NCBI GenBank assembly: GCA_046155605.1
Contig: JBJXFQ010000125.1
Location: 1 to 37,648, forward strand
DNA length: 37,648 nucleotides
Direction of reading: 5' to 3'
DNA from: JAEUIZ01 sp046155605
Lineage (GTDB): Bacteria; Planctomycetota; Phycisphaerae; Phycisphaerales; UBA1924
Made by a program: the position numbers and the translations under genes. Positions within the stretch are counted from its first letter, which is position 1; each line of letters begins with the position of its first letter. The notes under the pieces were generated by a model. That model saw only the letters and a program-made list of their open reading frames with translations, did no database searches and was not told the origin of the DNA. Below, piece after piece: positions 1 through 7,638 of the stretch.

Positions 1-707
1 ACGTCGTCTTCATCCTCTGCACCACCGAGGCGCACAAAGTCCCCGCCACCATCCAGAGCCGCTGCCAGCGCTTCGATTTCCGCGACATCCCCGCCGCCGA
101 TATCGCCACGCACCTCGCCGCCGTCGCCGAAAAAGAGGGCATCAAGGCCGAGCCGGAGTTGCTCCAGGCCGTCGCGCGCCTCGCCAGCGGCTCGATGCGC
201 GACTCGCTCTCCCTGCTCGACCGGCTCCTCGCCTCTGGCGAAAAAAAACTCACGCTCAAACTCCTCCACGATCTGCTCGGCCTCCCCGATCGCGAACTGA
301 TGAGCGCCCTCCTCGACGCCCTCGCCGCAGGCGACCCCGCGCCCGCCCTCGCCACCACCGACGACCTCATCCATCGCGGACTCTCGCCGGAAATGCTCCT
401 CGAATCCCTCATCGACCGCCTCCGCGACCTCATGCTCCTCGCGCAGTGCGGCAAGGACACCCCGCTCGTCGCCACCTCAGGCGAGGCCCGCGCCCAGGAC
501 CTCGCCCGCGCCGCGAAGTTCGATTCCGCGGCCCTGGTCCACATGATCGCCGTCGCCGAGAGCGTCCATCGCTCGCTGCGGTACTCGTCGCATCCGCGGG
601 CGCTGCTCGATGCCGCAATGGTGCGGCTCGCCCAAGCCGAGAAGTTCGCCGACATCGCCGCCCTCCTCGCCGGCGAATCCGGGGCCTCTCCCTCAAAAAA
701 ACGCTAA
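1..707 (+). CDS. dnaX: DNA polymerase III gamma/tau, 3' part (zero-frame product)
   Basis: The window opens inside this gene; the reading frame starts at base 3. Visible are the end of the AAA+ ATPase module (the stretch ILCTTEAHKVPATIQSRCQ, which contains the sensor-1 and SRC regions, then a G-S-MRDSLSLLD sensor-2 motif) and the helical domain III that oligomerises the clamp loader. DnaX loads the beta clamp together with delta; the delta gene (holA) lies at 7828. The zero-frame product ends at a TAA at 705-707, directly after an A7 run, with the tail G-A-S-P-S-K-K-R. It would therefore be a gamma-like short form lacking the conserved tau C-terminus. That C-terminus is encoded in the -1 frame immediately downstream. 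The 5' end lies outside the window. Confidence 0.95.
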   Translation, partial: VVFILCTTEAHKVPATIQSRCQRFDFRDIPAADIATHLAAVAEKEGIKAEPELLQAVARLASGSMRDSLSLLDRLLASGEKKLTLKLLHDLLGLPDRELMSALLDALAAGDPAPALATTDDLIHRGLSPEMLLESLIDRLRDLMLLAQCGKDTPLVATSGEARAQDLARAAKFDSAALVHMIAVAESVHRSLRYSSHPRALLDAAMVRLAQAEKFADIAALLAGESGASPSKKR

Positions 708-934
708 CGGCGGCGGCTCCCCCCCTGAGCCTCACCGCCGAGCGACCAACATCCCTCGCACCGTCCCCCGCACCCGAGGCGCCGCGCGCCGTTGTCACGC
801 CCGCCCCGCTAGCCACGTCGCAACCACCCGCCGGCCCCGATCCCGTGCAAGTCGTCGTCAACGACCCGCTCGTCAAGCAGGCCATGCAGGCGCTCGGCGC
901 CAGGATCGTCCATGTCGAGCCCAAGAAGCGATAA
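692..934 (+). CDS. dnaX: dnaX tau-specific C-terminal extension (-1 frame)
   Basis: Reading in the -1 frame after AAA AAA (695-700), the frame runs 77 codons from ACG 701 to TAA 932-934. It encodes a Pro/Ala-rich linker of about 50 residues and then a compact end, NDPLVKQAMQALGARIVHV, closed by a basic tail. I recognise that last block as the short conserved C-terminus found on many bacterial DnaX/tau proteins (the pattern D-P-x-V-x-x-A-x-x-x-F/L-x-x-R-I/V-V-x-V). A conserved domain end in the shifted frame is the strongest sign that this reading frame is translated. The last 23 bases overlap the start of the next gene at 912. Confidence 0.7.
   Translation, partial: LKKTLTAAAPPLSLTAERPTSLAPSPAPEAPRAVVTPAPLATSQPPAGPDPVQVVVNDPLVKQAMQALGARIVHVEPKKR
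695..740 (+). promoter_or_regulatory. Probable programmed -1 frameshift site of dnaX
   Basis: An A AAA AAA heptamer lies at 695-701 in the correct phase for tandem -1 slippage (zero-frame codons AAA 696-698 and AAA 699-701). A zero-frame TAA follows at 705-707. After a 6-nt spacer a stem-loop begins: CGGCGG 708-713 pairs with CCGCCG 735-740 and GGCTC 715-719 pairs with GAGCC 727-731, around a 7-nt loop. A slippery run, short spacer and hairpin is the arrangement known from E. coli dnaX; Thermus dnaX uses slippage on an A-run. A single-base deletion in the source assembly would give the same open-frame pattern but would not explain the hairpin. Confidence 0.7.
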
Positions 935-1355
935 GCCTTCGCCACGCTCTTCTCTTGGCCGCACAGGCACCCAGCCTGTGCGCTCTTCCTCCAGTGGCAC
1001 ACGCGTCCCGTCTGTGCGCGCCGCCGCCGCCAAGACCAACCGCATCGTCCGTCTCGCTGTCCTGCTTGCCGCGGGCGTCATTGTCCTCGTCCTTGCCGCC
1101 CGCTTTCGCTCCCCGCTCGAGGTCTCCGAAGCCGCCGTCCGCGACTTGGTGACCCGCAGCACCCTGGTCGGCCTTCCCCTCGCCGATGCCGCCAAAAAGC
1201 TCCAGCACCAGGCCCCCAACACCACCGATGGCCTGGTCATCTTCGATTTCGCCCACCTCTCCCGCTGGACCGCCGGCCCGCTCCAACTCGACATCCGCAA
1301 CGGCCGCGTCTTCACCGCCTCCTGGATCAACGCCGAGCCGCCTCACGCCCCATAG
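912..1355 (+). CDS. Small single-pass membrane protein, unknown function
   Basis: 147 residues. A basic, Ser/Pro-rich N-terminus of about 43 residues is followed by one hydrophobic segment (about residues 46-63, R-L-A-V-L-L-A-A-G-V-I-V-L-V-L-A-A) and a soluble C-terminal region of about 80 residues that ends Pro-His-Ala-Pro. This suggests a type II membrane protein with an outside or periplasmic domain. The start ATG lies inside the end of the dnaX tau frame (23-nt overlap) with an AGGA six bases upstream, so it is probably translationally coupled to dnaX. I do not recognise the family. Many bacteria have ybaB-recR in this position; neither is here. A small hairpin (GATGAA 1362-1367 with TTCATC 1374-1379) follows the stop. 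Confidence 0.7.
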   Translation: MSSPRSDKPSPRSSLGRTGTQPVRSSSSGTRVPSVRAAAAKTNRIVRLAVLLAAGVIVLVLAARFRSPLEVSEAAVRDLVTRSTLVGLPLADAAKKLQHQAPNTTDGLVIFDFAHLSRWTAGPLQLDIRNGRVFTASWINAEPPHAP

Positions 1356-1439
1356 CAGCCTGATGAAACCGTCTTCATCCGGCATCCGTTCGTATCGCCC
1401 AAGGCCGGCGGTGGCGTGACGCAACCCGCCGAGCATCAC

Positions 1440-1467
1440 TTGCGGAATCCCCGTCTTGTGGTATGCT
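1440..1467 (+). promoter_or_regulatory. Possible sigma70-type promoter
   Basis: TTGCGG at 1440-1445 and TATGCT at 1462-1467 are separated by 16 nt, 45 nt upstream of the start codon at 1513. The same TATGCT -10 hexamer appears in front of the Rrf2 gene at 26982. The -35 match is modest. Confidence 0.35.
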
Positions 1468-1512
1468 GCGGCCCGGCCCGGAATGCCTCCGGTGCCAAGA
1501 GGAGTATCACGC

Positions 1513-2214
1513 ATGATTCGTCGTTTCGCGTTGGCCGCCTCTGCCGCTCTCTGTCTTGCCGCGTCTGCCGGTGCCACCCCCCTCAAGATGCAGTATTGCG
1601 TCACTCCGCTTCCCACCGGCGGATTCGAGTACGAGTTCAGGATCATCCTTGACAACAACGACGGCTCCTGGGTTGCCGGACAGGGCTTCGGCTGGTTCAT
1701 CTTCGGCGACCAGCAGCAGGCCGCCAGCCCGCTCGATCCCTTCGTCGGCGATCCCTCCTCGTTCCCCATCGGCCCCTTCACCGCGTACCAGGGCAGCGGC
1801 GGGTTCCACAACGGCCCCACCCTCGGCCCCGTCGTTCAGGGTCCGCCAAACTTCCCGCCCAACCTCTGGATCCCCAACGCCGTCGGCGCCTTCCTGACGT
1901 GGAAGGGCACCTCGCCAAACAATCTCGCCCAGGGCCAGATGCTCTGGAGCAACCTCATGGCCGGCGGCGGTGGCAACTTCGCCAACTTCGTCGTCGCCAC
2001 CTCCGTCAAGTGCGGCGGCGGTGGCGGCTGCTACGCCAACTGCGACAACAGCACCGTCGCCCCGATCCTCAATGTGAACGACTTCATCTGCTTCCAGAAC
2101 GCCTTCGCCGCGGGCGATCCTTCCGCCAACTGCGACGGCAGCACCACGCCCCCGGTCCTCAACGTCAACGACTTCATCTGCTTCCAGAACGCCTTCGCCG
2201 CCGGCTGCACCTGA
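1513..2214 (+). CDS. Secreted protein with C-terminal GC-type dockerin
   Basis: 233 residues from ATG 1513, which has an AAGAGGAG ribosome site about 9 nt upstream; an in-frame ATG at 1456 lacks one and would put 19 extra residues before the signal peptide. Residues 1-22 are a signal peptide (M-I-R-R-F, then an Ala/Leu-rich core, cleavage near A-G-A-T). Residues about 23-170 form an aromatic, Gly/Pro-rich domain that I do not recognise. A Gly linker leads into two dockerin-like repeats (about 174-233), each with Cys-framed N-C-D-N/G-S-T and N-V-N-D-F-I-C-F, ending A-A-G-C-T. The acidic and Asn residues suggest EF-hand-like calcium loops, stabilised by disulfides. By analogy with dockerins it should anchor the protein to a partner, but no cohesin-like receptor is visible here. 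Confidence 0.85.
   Translation: MIRRFALAASAALCLAASAGATPLKMQYCVTPLPTGGFEYEFRIILDNNDGSWVAGQGFGWFIFGDQQQAASPLDPFVGDPSSFPIGPFTAYQGSGGFHNGPTLGPVVQGPPNFPPNLWIPNAVGAFLTWKGTSPNNLAQGQMLWSNLMAGGGGNFANFVVATSVKCGGGGGCYANCDNSTVAPILNVNDFICFQNAFAAGDPSANCDGSTTPPVLNVNDFICFQNAFAAGCT
2077..2201 (+). repeat. 35-bp identical direct repeat in the dockerin coding region
   Basis: Bases 2077-2111 and 2167-2201 are identical over 35 nt and sit 90 nt apart. They encode the same N-D-F-I-C-F-Q-N-A-F-A-A stretch in each of the two dockerin repeats. Similar but not identical copies occur in the other dockerin genes. Identity at the DNA level suggests recent duplication or gene conversion. Confidence 0.85.
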
Positions 2215-2308
2215 ACCGCTCCCCCTTGACCGCCGATTGTGGCCAATGGTGTCCACAATCCGTCAGCCATGGCCACGTCTGGCCACGATCGACTCGATCG
2301 AATCCTCT

Positions 2309-2347
2309 GCGCCGCGCTCCAACGACATGTTGGGAGCGCGGCGCTTT
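2309..2347 (+). terminator. Strong hairpin followed by TTT, likely terminator
   Basis: GCGCCGCGCTCCAAC (2309-2323) pairs with GTTGGGAGCGCGGCGC (2329-2344) with a single bulged base and a 5-nt loop, followed by TTT (2345-2347). It lies 95 nt after the stop of the 1513 gene and before the next gene. A smaller hairpin, GATTGTGG 2235-2242 with CCACAATC 2253-2260, lies between. Bases 2348-2462 hold a weak stem (ATTGCA/TGCAAT, 2357-2373) and a 6-bp stem (2438-2452) just before the next ribosome site. Confidence 0.65.
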
Positions 2348-2475
2348 GGCATCCGCATTGCACTCCCTGCAATACCGCCGCTGATCCTTTCTTCGGACTT
2401 GGCATGGTGCCTTGCCCACAGCGCGGCAACTGCGCTCCGAGGAGTCTCCTCGCGCGCTTCTCAGGGAGATCGCCC

Positions 2476-3786
2476 ATGATTCGTTTCCGTACTGCCGCTG
2501 CCGTCCTGTTCGCCATGGCCGGCGCCGCACAGGCCACCAGCTCGTTCCAAGCACCCGTCAACTACGCCACGCCAACCGGCCCCGACGGGGTGGTCGCCGC
2601 CGACTTCAACGGCGACACCTTCGTCGACTTGGCCGTCTCGTCCGACGTTCCAGACAAAGTCGCTGTCATGTTCAACAACGGCAACGGCACCTTCGCCGCG
2701 CCCGTGAACTATCCCACCGGTGCCGGCACCGGCGCGGGCGTGATGACCGCCGCTGATTTCGACGGCGACCTCGATATCGACATCGCCGTCGCGCTTCACA
2801 ACGTCAATCGCGTCCTCATCCTCGTCAATAACGGCTCGGGCGTCTTCGCCGCCGGCAGCAGCCCGACCGTCAGCGCCGATCCGCGCGGGATCGTCGCGGC
2901 CCGCCTCGATGACAATCAGACCTGGGACCTTGCCGTCTCGTGCCGAGACTCCGCCTCGGTCACGGTCCTCCTCAACTTTGGCGCCGGTGCCTTCGCCGCG
3001 TCATCCTTCCCGGTCGGAGGCGAAGCCCGCGCGATCGCCGCCGGACAGATCTCTGGCAGCACCGCTCCGGAACTGCTGGTCACCGACCACGACAACAGAG
3101 CCCTCCGCGTCTTCGTCAACAGCGGGGCCGGTGCCTTTACCCCCGGTGCCGTCCTCTCGGTCGGCGGACAAGTCCGTCCTGACGGCGTGGTTGTCGCCGA
3201 CCTCGACGGCGATCTCGATCTCGATGCCGCGGTCACCACCAGCAACGACGCTCCTCTCCTGAGCCTCGTTGGAGTCTTCATCAACACCGCCGGAGTGCTC
3301 GCGGGGCCGGTCAACTACGCCACGGGCGGCATCAATCCCTCCGCCATCGTCTCGGCAGACTTCGACTCCGACGGCGACCGCGACCTCGTCGTCGCCAATC
3401 AGGACTCGGGCAATCTCAGCGTGCTCGACAACAATGGCAACGGCACCTTCGCGCCCTTCCAACTCCTGGCTGTCGGCGTCGCGCCACAGAACATCGCCGT
3501 TGGAGCCCTCGACGCCAACGCCTCGATGGACCTGGCCGTCACCAATCGCGACTCGAACTCGACGTCCGTCATCCTCAACACGCAGACCGGTCCCGCGCCT
3601 TGCTACGCCAACTGCGATGGCTCAACCGCCGCGCCCGCGCTCAACGTCGCTGACTTCATCTGCTTCCAGAATCGCTTCGCCGCCGGCGACACCTACGCCA
3701 ACTGCGACGGCTCCTCGGTCGCGCCCGTCCTCAACGTCGCCGACTTCATCTGCTACCTCAACGCTTTCGCCGCCGGCTGCTCGTAA
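2476..3786 (+). CDS. Secreted FG-GAP/VCBS seven-repeat propeller with GC-type dockerin
   Basis: 436 residues from ATG 2476, chosen because AGGGAG lies 7-12 nt upstream and a clean signal peptide follows (M-I-R-F-R, Ala-rich core, cut near A-Q-A). The mature part has seven repeats of about 55 residues with the VCBS/FG-GAP core: D-G-V-V-A-A-D-F-N-G-D...D-L-A-V and variants at roughly residues 36, 88, 139, 187, 236, 292 and 341. The Asp-rich loops are typical calcium sites, and seven repeats would close an integrin-type beta-propeller. The last 60 residues are two dockerin repeats (C-Y-A-N-C-D-G-S; N-V-A-D-F-I-C) ending A-A-G-C-S. The protein is extracellular or surface-bound; its ligand is unknown. 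Confidence 0.9.
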   Translation: MIRFRTAAAVLFAMAGAAQATSSFQAPVNYATPTGPDGVVAADFNGDTFVDLAVSSDVPDKVAVMFNNGNGTFAAPVNYPTGAGTGAGVMTAADFDGDLDIDIAVALHNVNRVLILVNNGSGVFAAGSSPTVSADPRGIVAARLDDNQTWDLAVSCRDSASVTVLLNFGAGAFAASSFPVGGEARAIAAGQISGSTAPELLVTDHDNRALRVFVNSGAGAFTPGAVLSVGGQVRPDGVVVADLDGDLDLDAAVTTSNDAPLLSLVGVFINTAGVLAGPVNYATGGINPSAIVSADFDSDGDRDLVVANQDSGNLSVLDNNGNGTFAPFQLLAVGVAPQNIAVGALDANASMDLAVTNRDSNSTSVILNTQTGPAPCYANCDGSTAAPALNVADFICFQNRFAAGDTYANCDGSSVAPVLNVADFICYLNAFAAGCS

Positions 3787-3863
3787 GCACCGGCCAGTTG
3801 GTGCCTCCGGTGGCGTCGGCGGTTCCGTCCCGGCGTCGCCGCACTCACCCAACTTGCCCCGTC

Positions 3864-5039
3864 TCAACGCCGCCGGCCCTCGGCGGCGCTTTCATGCGCG
3901 CGCCAGAAGTCCTCAAACGAGTGTCTGAACGATCGTCCCTGCATCGCGGCGTGCCCCGCAGCGCCCATCCGCGCGCGCATACCCGCGTCCGCAATCAACA
4001 CTCCCATCGCCTCGCTCCACGCCTCGGGACGATCCGCCGGCAGGACACAACCCGTGCGCCCATCGGCGACCACTTCCTTTGGCCCCCCGCGATCGCTCAC
4101 CAGCACCGGCAGCCCCGACGCCTGTGACTCCATCGCCACCTGCCCGAGGGTGTCGGTCGCGGATGGGAACACAAACATGTCCGACCCTGCATAGATCGAT
4201 GAGAGTTCCTGTCCGTGGCGGAAGCCGAGGAAGTGCGCTCCCCCACCGCCACTCGCGGGCGAGTCGTTGAGTTCGGACTCCATGCTCGCACGATACGGGC
4301 CGTCGCCGACGACGATGAGCCGCGCATCGATGCCTTGCGACAGGCCGCGCGCGCGCGCCGCCGGCCATGCCTTCACCAGCAGCGGCAGGTTTTTTTCGAC
4401 GCTCACGCGCCCCACCGACAGCACCTTAACGGCCTCGCGCGGGACGCCGAGTCGGTCCCAGACGCTCATGTCCCGGTGCTTGGGGTGGAAGCGTTCGATG
4501 TCCACGCCCGCGAGCAGCGTCAGGAGTCGGTCGCGCGAGATCCCGAGGCGCACGAGCGAGTCCTGGTAGTCGTCGCTGCGCGTGAAGATCGCGCGGAACG
4601 GACGATAGAACTCGCGCATCACGGCCCGGCAGAGCCAAGTATAAGAAGGATCGCCGAAGAGGTGGTCGATGTAGGCCGGGAAGTCGGTGTGATAGACGCC
4701 CAGGATCGGCACGCCCAGCCGCCATGCCGCCAGCCGCCCGACGCTGCCCACCGGCCCTGGCGTGGAGAGGTGGATCACGTCCGGCCTGAGCCGCAGGGCT
4801 TCCCGGTACATCGCCAGGACGGGCGGAACGACGACCTGGAGCGTCTCATACCCAGGCATGGGCCGGGAATAGAGCGGGGGAAAGTTGTGGATCGTGGGCC
4901 GATCGGGTACGCGAAAGGTCGTGCAGGTGAGCACATGCAGTTCGCGCCCGGACGAGAGCGCGCGATCCGCGGCATCCTGGATGAATCGGCAGACGCCGTT
5001 GACGTCGCCGAGCGTGTCGGTGAAGAGGCAGACTCGCAT
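3864..5039 (-). CDS. GT4-family glycosyltransferase
   Basis: 391 residues, full length for a GT-B fold enzyme of family GT4. The N-terminal half starts MRVCLFTDTLGDVNGV, the Gly-rich acceptor-side loop of this group, and contains V-Y-H-T-D-F-P. The C-terminal half contains V-L-S-V-G-R-V-S-V-E-K-N, V-V-G-D-G-P and the donor-binding block S-A-T-D-T-L-G-Q-V-A-M-E-S-Q-A-S-G-L-P-V. In that block the first Glu of the usual E-x7-E is replaced by a T-D-T pattern, as in the MgtA/SqdX-like glycolipid and mannoside transferases. It probably transfers a sugar from a nucleotide-sugar to a lipid or glycan; the substrate cannot be read from the sequence. The gene stands alone, convergent with the dockerin gene and divergent from the next. 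Confidence 0.88.
   Translation of the reverse strand: MRVCLFTDTLGDVNGVCRFIQDAADRALSSGRELHVLTCTTFRVPDRPTIHNFPPLYSRPMPGYETLQVVVPPVLAMYREALRLRPDVIHLSTPGPVGSVGRLAAWRLGVPILGVYHTDFPAYIDHLFGDPSYTWLCRAVMREFYRPFRAIFTRSDDYQDSLVRLGISRDRLLTLLAGVDIERFHPKHRDMSVWDRLGVPREAVKVLSVGRVSVEKNLPLLVKAWPAARARGLSQGIDARLIVVGDGPYRASMESELNDSPASGGGGAHFLGFRHGQELSSIYAGSDMFVFPSATDTLGQVAMESQASGLPVLVSDRGGPKEVVADGRTGCVLPADRPEAWSEAMGVLIADAGMRARMGAAGHAAMQGRSFRHSFEDFWRAHESAAEGRRR
3868..3893 (+). terminator. Hairpin terminator, shared by convergent genes
   Basis: CGCCGCCG (3868-3875) pairs perfectly with CGGCGGCG (3881-3888) around GCCCT, followed by CTTTC. It lies 81 nt after the stop of the + strand propeller gene. It also covers the final codons (Arg-rich tail) of the convergent glycosyltransferase gene, whose stop is at 3864-3866. 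Confidence 0.6.
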
Positions 5040-5212
5040 CGAGGGGCTCCGAGGACGGGAAGGGAGTGGGCGGCAGGATATGGGCGGAGGCCGGGAGCCG
5101 TGGAGATGATCGATTGTGGCCCCAAAGTTGGCGATGGCACGCGATCAGGCGGGTGGGTGGGTCAGAAACTGTGAAAATGTTGTTCTTCTGCCGCGAAGTC
5201 CGAGAATCACTC

Positions 5213-5240
5213 TTGACAAGGCCAGAGGAGTTGGTAGGCT
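5213..5240 (+). promoter_or_regulatory. Probable sigma70-type promoter of the RCC1-dockerin operon
   Basis: A perfect TTGACA at 5213-5218 is followed after 16 nt by TAGGCT at 5235-5240. Transcription would start near 5247, giving a leader of about 27 nt before the AAGGAG/ATG at 5261-5276. The rest of the 5040-5212 gap, divergent from the glycosyltransferase, shows no other clear element. Confidence 0.5.
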
Positions 5241-5273
5241 GGACGGGGTCGCATGATCCGAAGGAGACTCGCG

Positions 5274-6577
5274 ATGATGACGTCCCCCCCCCCCCCTGCG
5301 TCGGAACCCTGAAGCACGGCGATAGCGACGGCACGCGCGGCGCGCTGTTCCGCAGCGTTGCGGCGTGGCGTGCCGTGCTGGGATTCTGCGTGATGCTGCT
5401 CGTCAACGCGTCCGCCTTCGGCCAGCAGCGCCAGTTCGGGCCGCTGGTGCATTGGGGGTATTCGGGCGCGAAGAACAACCTGCCGACGGGGTATTTCAAG
5501 CAGGTTGCAACGGGTCTGGAGCATAGTGTCGGGCTTCGAACCGATGGAACCGTGGCAGTGTGGGGCCAGAACACGGTGTATGGCCACGTCAGCAACAAGC
5601 CAATCGGCAATGACTGGATCAAGGTCCGGGCTGGCTATGACCATAGCGTCGCCATGAACCAGTACGGTGCCCTCTACCTCTGGGGAAACTCGTTCAACGG
5701 CGCGACGACGATGCCCGATCCCGATCGGCTGTTCGTCGACATTGCCGCTGGCGAGAACTTCTGCGTCGGCATTCGCGCCGACAATCTCCAACTCGAGGCG
5801 TGGGGCACGGACTACTGCTTTGGAACGGGTTACAACAAGCCCACCGGGCAGTTCATCATGGTTGACGCGGCGGGGCATCATGTACTTCTCATCAAGATCG
5901 ACGACGTTCCCGATCGGTTGATCGGATGGGGGCCGCTGCACACATGCCAGTCGCCACCGGTGCCGAACCAGCCGTGCTGCGTCAACGCCTCCTACAACTC
6001 GAATCAGTGGATTGTTCCTGCCGGAGTGGCGAGCGATGCTTGGAAGTTCTCTGCCGGTCACGCCCACAGCCTGGTTGTTGGTTTCGGTGGCGGGCTCACC
6101 GCGTGGGGGCGCAACGGCTGGGGCGAGGGCAGGACGACCCCAATTTCCGGCTGCCCATCAACTTGCGTGATACCACCCGCAGGGTGTGACACGACCAATT
6201 GCCTCAAATACCCGCCGTCTCCCTTCCCGAGCCAGGTCAACGACGCGCGCGGCGGGTACTTCCATAGCACGATCCACCGCGTGGACAATGCGCTGACCGG
6301 ATGGGGGCGGAATGACAACGCGCAGGCGGACCCGCCCGGGGGCGCGTTTATTACGTTCTCTTCCTCGTTCAACCACGGTGTTGCGATCAGTACCTGCTAT
6401 GCCAACTGCGATAACTCCTACAGCCAACCGGTCATCACGTCGGCCGATTTGACGTGCTGGCTTGAACGTTTCAATGCCAGTGACCCCGGTGCCGACTGCG
6501 ACGGGAACGGCGTCCTCAACTCTAACGATTACGAGTGCTTTCTGGCCCTGTACAACCTGGGATGCACCAACCCATGA
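5274..6577 (+). CDS. Secreted RCC1-type propeller with dockerin, out of frame at a C13 tract
   Basis: The only well-placed start is ATG-ATG at 5274/5277, 7 nt after AAGGAG. In that frame translation ends after 12 codons (MMTSPPPPASEP, stop) because of the C13 run at 5284-5296. The long frame resumes after the run. With C11 or C14 the start would join it, giving about 433 residues with a signal peptide (hydrophobic core A-V-L-G-F-C-V-M-L-L-V-N-A-S-A-F-G). The body has seven RCC1-like units ending in x-W-G (VHWG, VWGQN, LWGNS, AWGTD, GWGPL, AWGRN, GWGRN), consistent with a seven-bladed propeller. It ends in two diverged dockerin repeats (C-Y-A-N-C-D-N-S; G-A-D-C-D-G-N-G) finishing L-G-C-T-N-P. 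The gene overlaps the next by 4 nt. Confidence 0.8.
5284..5296 (+). repeat. C13 homopolymer at the start of a secreted-protein gene
   Basis: Thirteen consecutive C bases begin 10 nt into the reading frame. Tracts of this length slip readily during replication and are also prone to sequencing miscalls. As read, the gene is out of frame; 11 or 14 C would restore it. Confidence 0.9.
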
Positions 6578-7635
6578 CTCCTCACACTCCTACCGCCCTG
6601 CGCTGTACAGCAGCTTGCACTGCTTTCGCGATCTCAGGCGCACACATCGCTTGCGCTCAGGGGCAGTCTGGCCCAGTGATCTGCTGGGGAAGCAACTTCG
6701 TGAACCAGTCGAGCCCCGTGCCCACTGGTCAGTTCATCAAGGTCGCGGCGGGCGAGGACCGCAGCCTCGCTATCCGGACCGATGGCACGATTGTCGAGTG
6801 GGGCTTTTTGTCCGGATTTACTCCGCCCGGAGCATACATCGACGCGGACGCGGGGACACAATGGGCGGTCGCGATTCGGACGGATGGCACGCTCGTCGCG
6901 TGGGGCGGGCCACCCCTGCCCCTCATGGTCCCGAGCGGACAGTATCGAAGCGTGTCCGCGGGGCATCGATTCGGCGTGGGGATACGGACGGATGGAACGC
7001 TTGCCGTGTGGGGAGAGAATCCGGGCGGGACGTTCAACCCGCCCCAGGGGTCGTTCATTCATGTGTGCGCAGGCTCGAGCCATGCCATCGCCCTGCGAGA
7101 TGACGGCGTTGCGATTGCGTGGGGCGGCCCGAACCAGTTCGGAGAGTTGAACGTGCCGCCTGGGCTCTACCGCTCGGTCGCGGCGGGCGGAACCTTCTCT
7201 GTAGGCGTTCGATCCGACGGTTCGCTGATTGCATGGGGTTCGAGCACCGCTGGCCAACTCAACGTGCCAAGCGGGAATAACTATGTCGCGGTGTCGGCGT
7301 GCGAGCGGGGCGATTTCGCCCTTGCGCTGCGAGCCGACGGCGTCGTCGTCGGCTGGGGATGGAACGGCGCAGGCCAGACGAATCCACCCCCGGGGCGATA
7401 CACCGCCATCGCCGCAGGTAACCACCATGGAATCGCGCTGGTTGCGCCGTGCTACGCCAACTGCGACGCCTCGACGACCTCGCCGACGCTGACGGTCAAC
7501 GATTTCATCTGCTTCCTGAACAAGTACGCGATCGGCGACGCCTATGCCAACTGCGACGGGAGCACGGCCGCACCGGCGCTGAACGTCAACGACTTCCTGT
7601 GCTACATCAACGTCTTTGCGGCGGGGTGTTCCTGA
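6574..7635 (+). CDS. Secreted RCC1-type seven-bladed propeller with GC-type dockerin
   Basis: 353 residues from ATG 6574, which overlaps the previous stop as ATGA. Upstream in-frame ATGs at 6535 and 6562 would lie inside the preceding gene. The N-terminus is a signal peptide (A-L-R-C-T-A-A-C-T-A-F-A-I-S-G-A, cut near A-C-A-Q). The body contains about 45-residue RCC1 units with a very regular core, I-R-T-D-G-T-x-x-x-W-G, repeated six times. An N-terminal P-V-I-C-W-G strand pairs with a final H-H-G-I-A-L strand, which would close a seven-bladed propeller in velcro fashion. Two dockerin repeats follow (C-Y-A-N-C-D-A-S; Y-A-N-C-D-G-S), ending A-A-G-C-S. It is probably co-translated with the upstream paralogue, so it may stay expressed even when that gene is frameshifted off. 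Confidence 0.88.
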   Translation: MTPHTPTALRCTAACTAFAISGAHIACAQGQSGPVICWGSNFVNQSSPVPTGQFIKVAAGEDRSLAIRTDGTIVEWGFLSGFTPPGAYIDADAGTQWAVAIRTDGTLVAWGGPPLPLMVPSGQYRSVSAGHRFGVGIRTDGTLAVWGENPGGTFNPPQGSFIHVCAGSSHAIALRDDGVAIAWGGPNQFGELNVPPGLYRSVAAGGTFSVGVRSDGSLIAWGSSTAGQLNVPSGNNYVAVSACERGDFALALRADGVVVGWGWNGAGQTNPPPGRYTAIAAGNHHGIALVAPCYANCDASTTSPTLTVNDFICFLNKYAIGDAYANCDGSTAAPALNVNDFLCYINVFAAGCS

Positions 7636-7638
7636 AGA

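Noticed and set aside
241..248. A8 run in dnaX as a second frameshift site
   Set aside because: The zero frame continues into clear DnaX domain III sequence. No stop or hairpin follows within a short distance, and the shifted frame shows no conserved protein.
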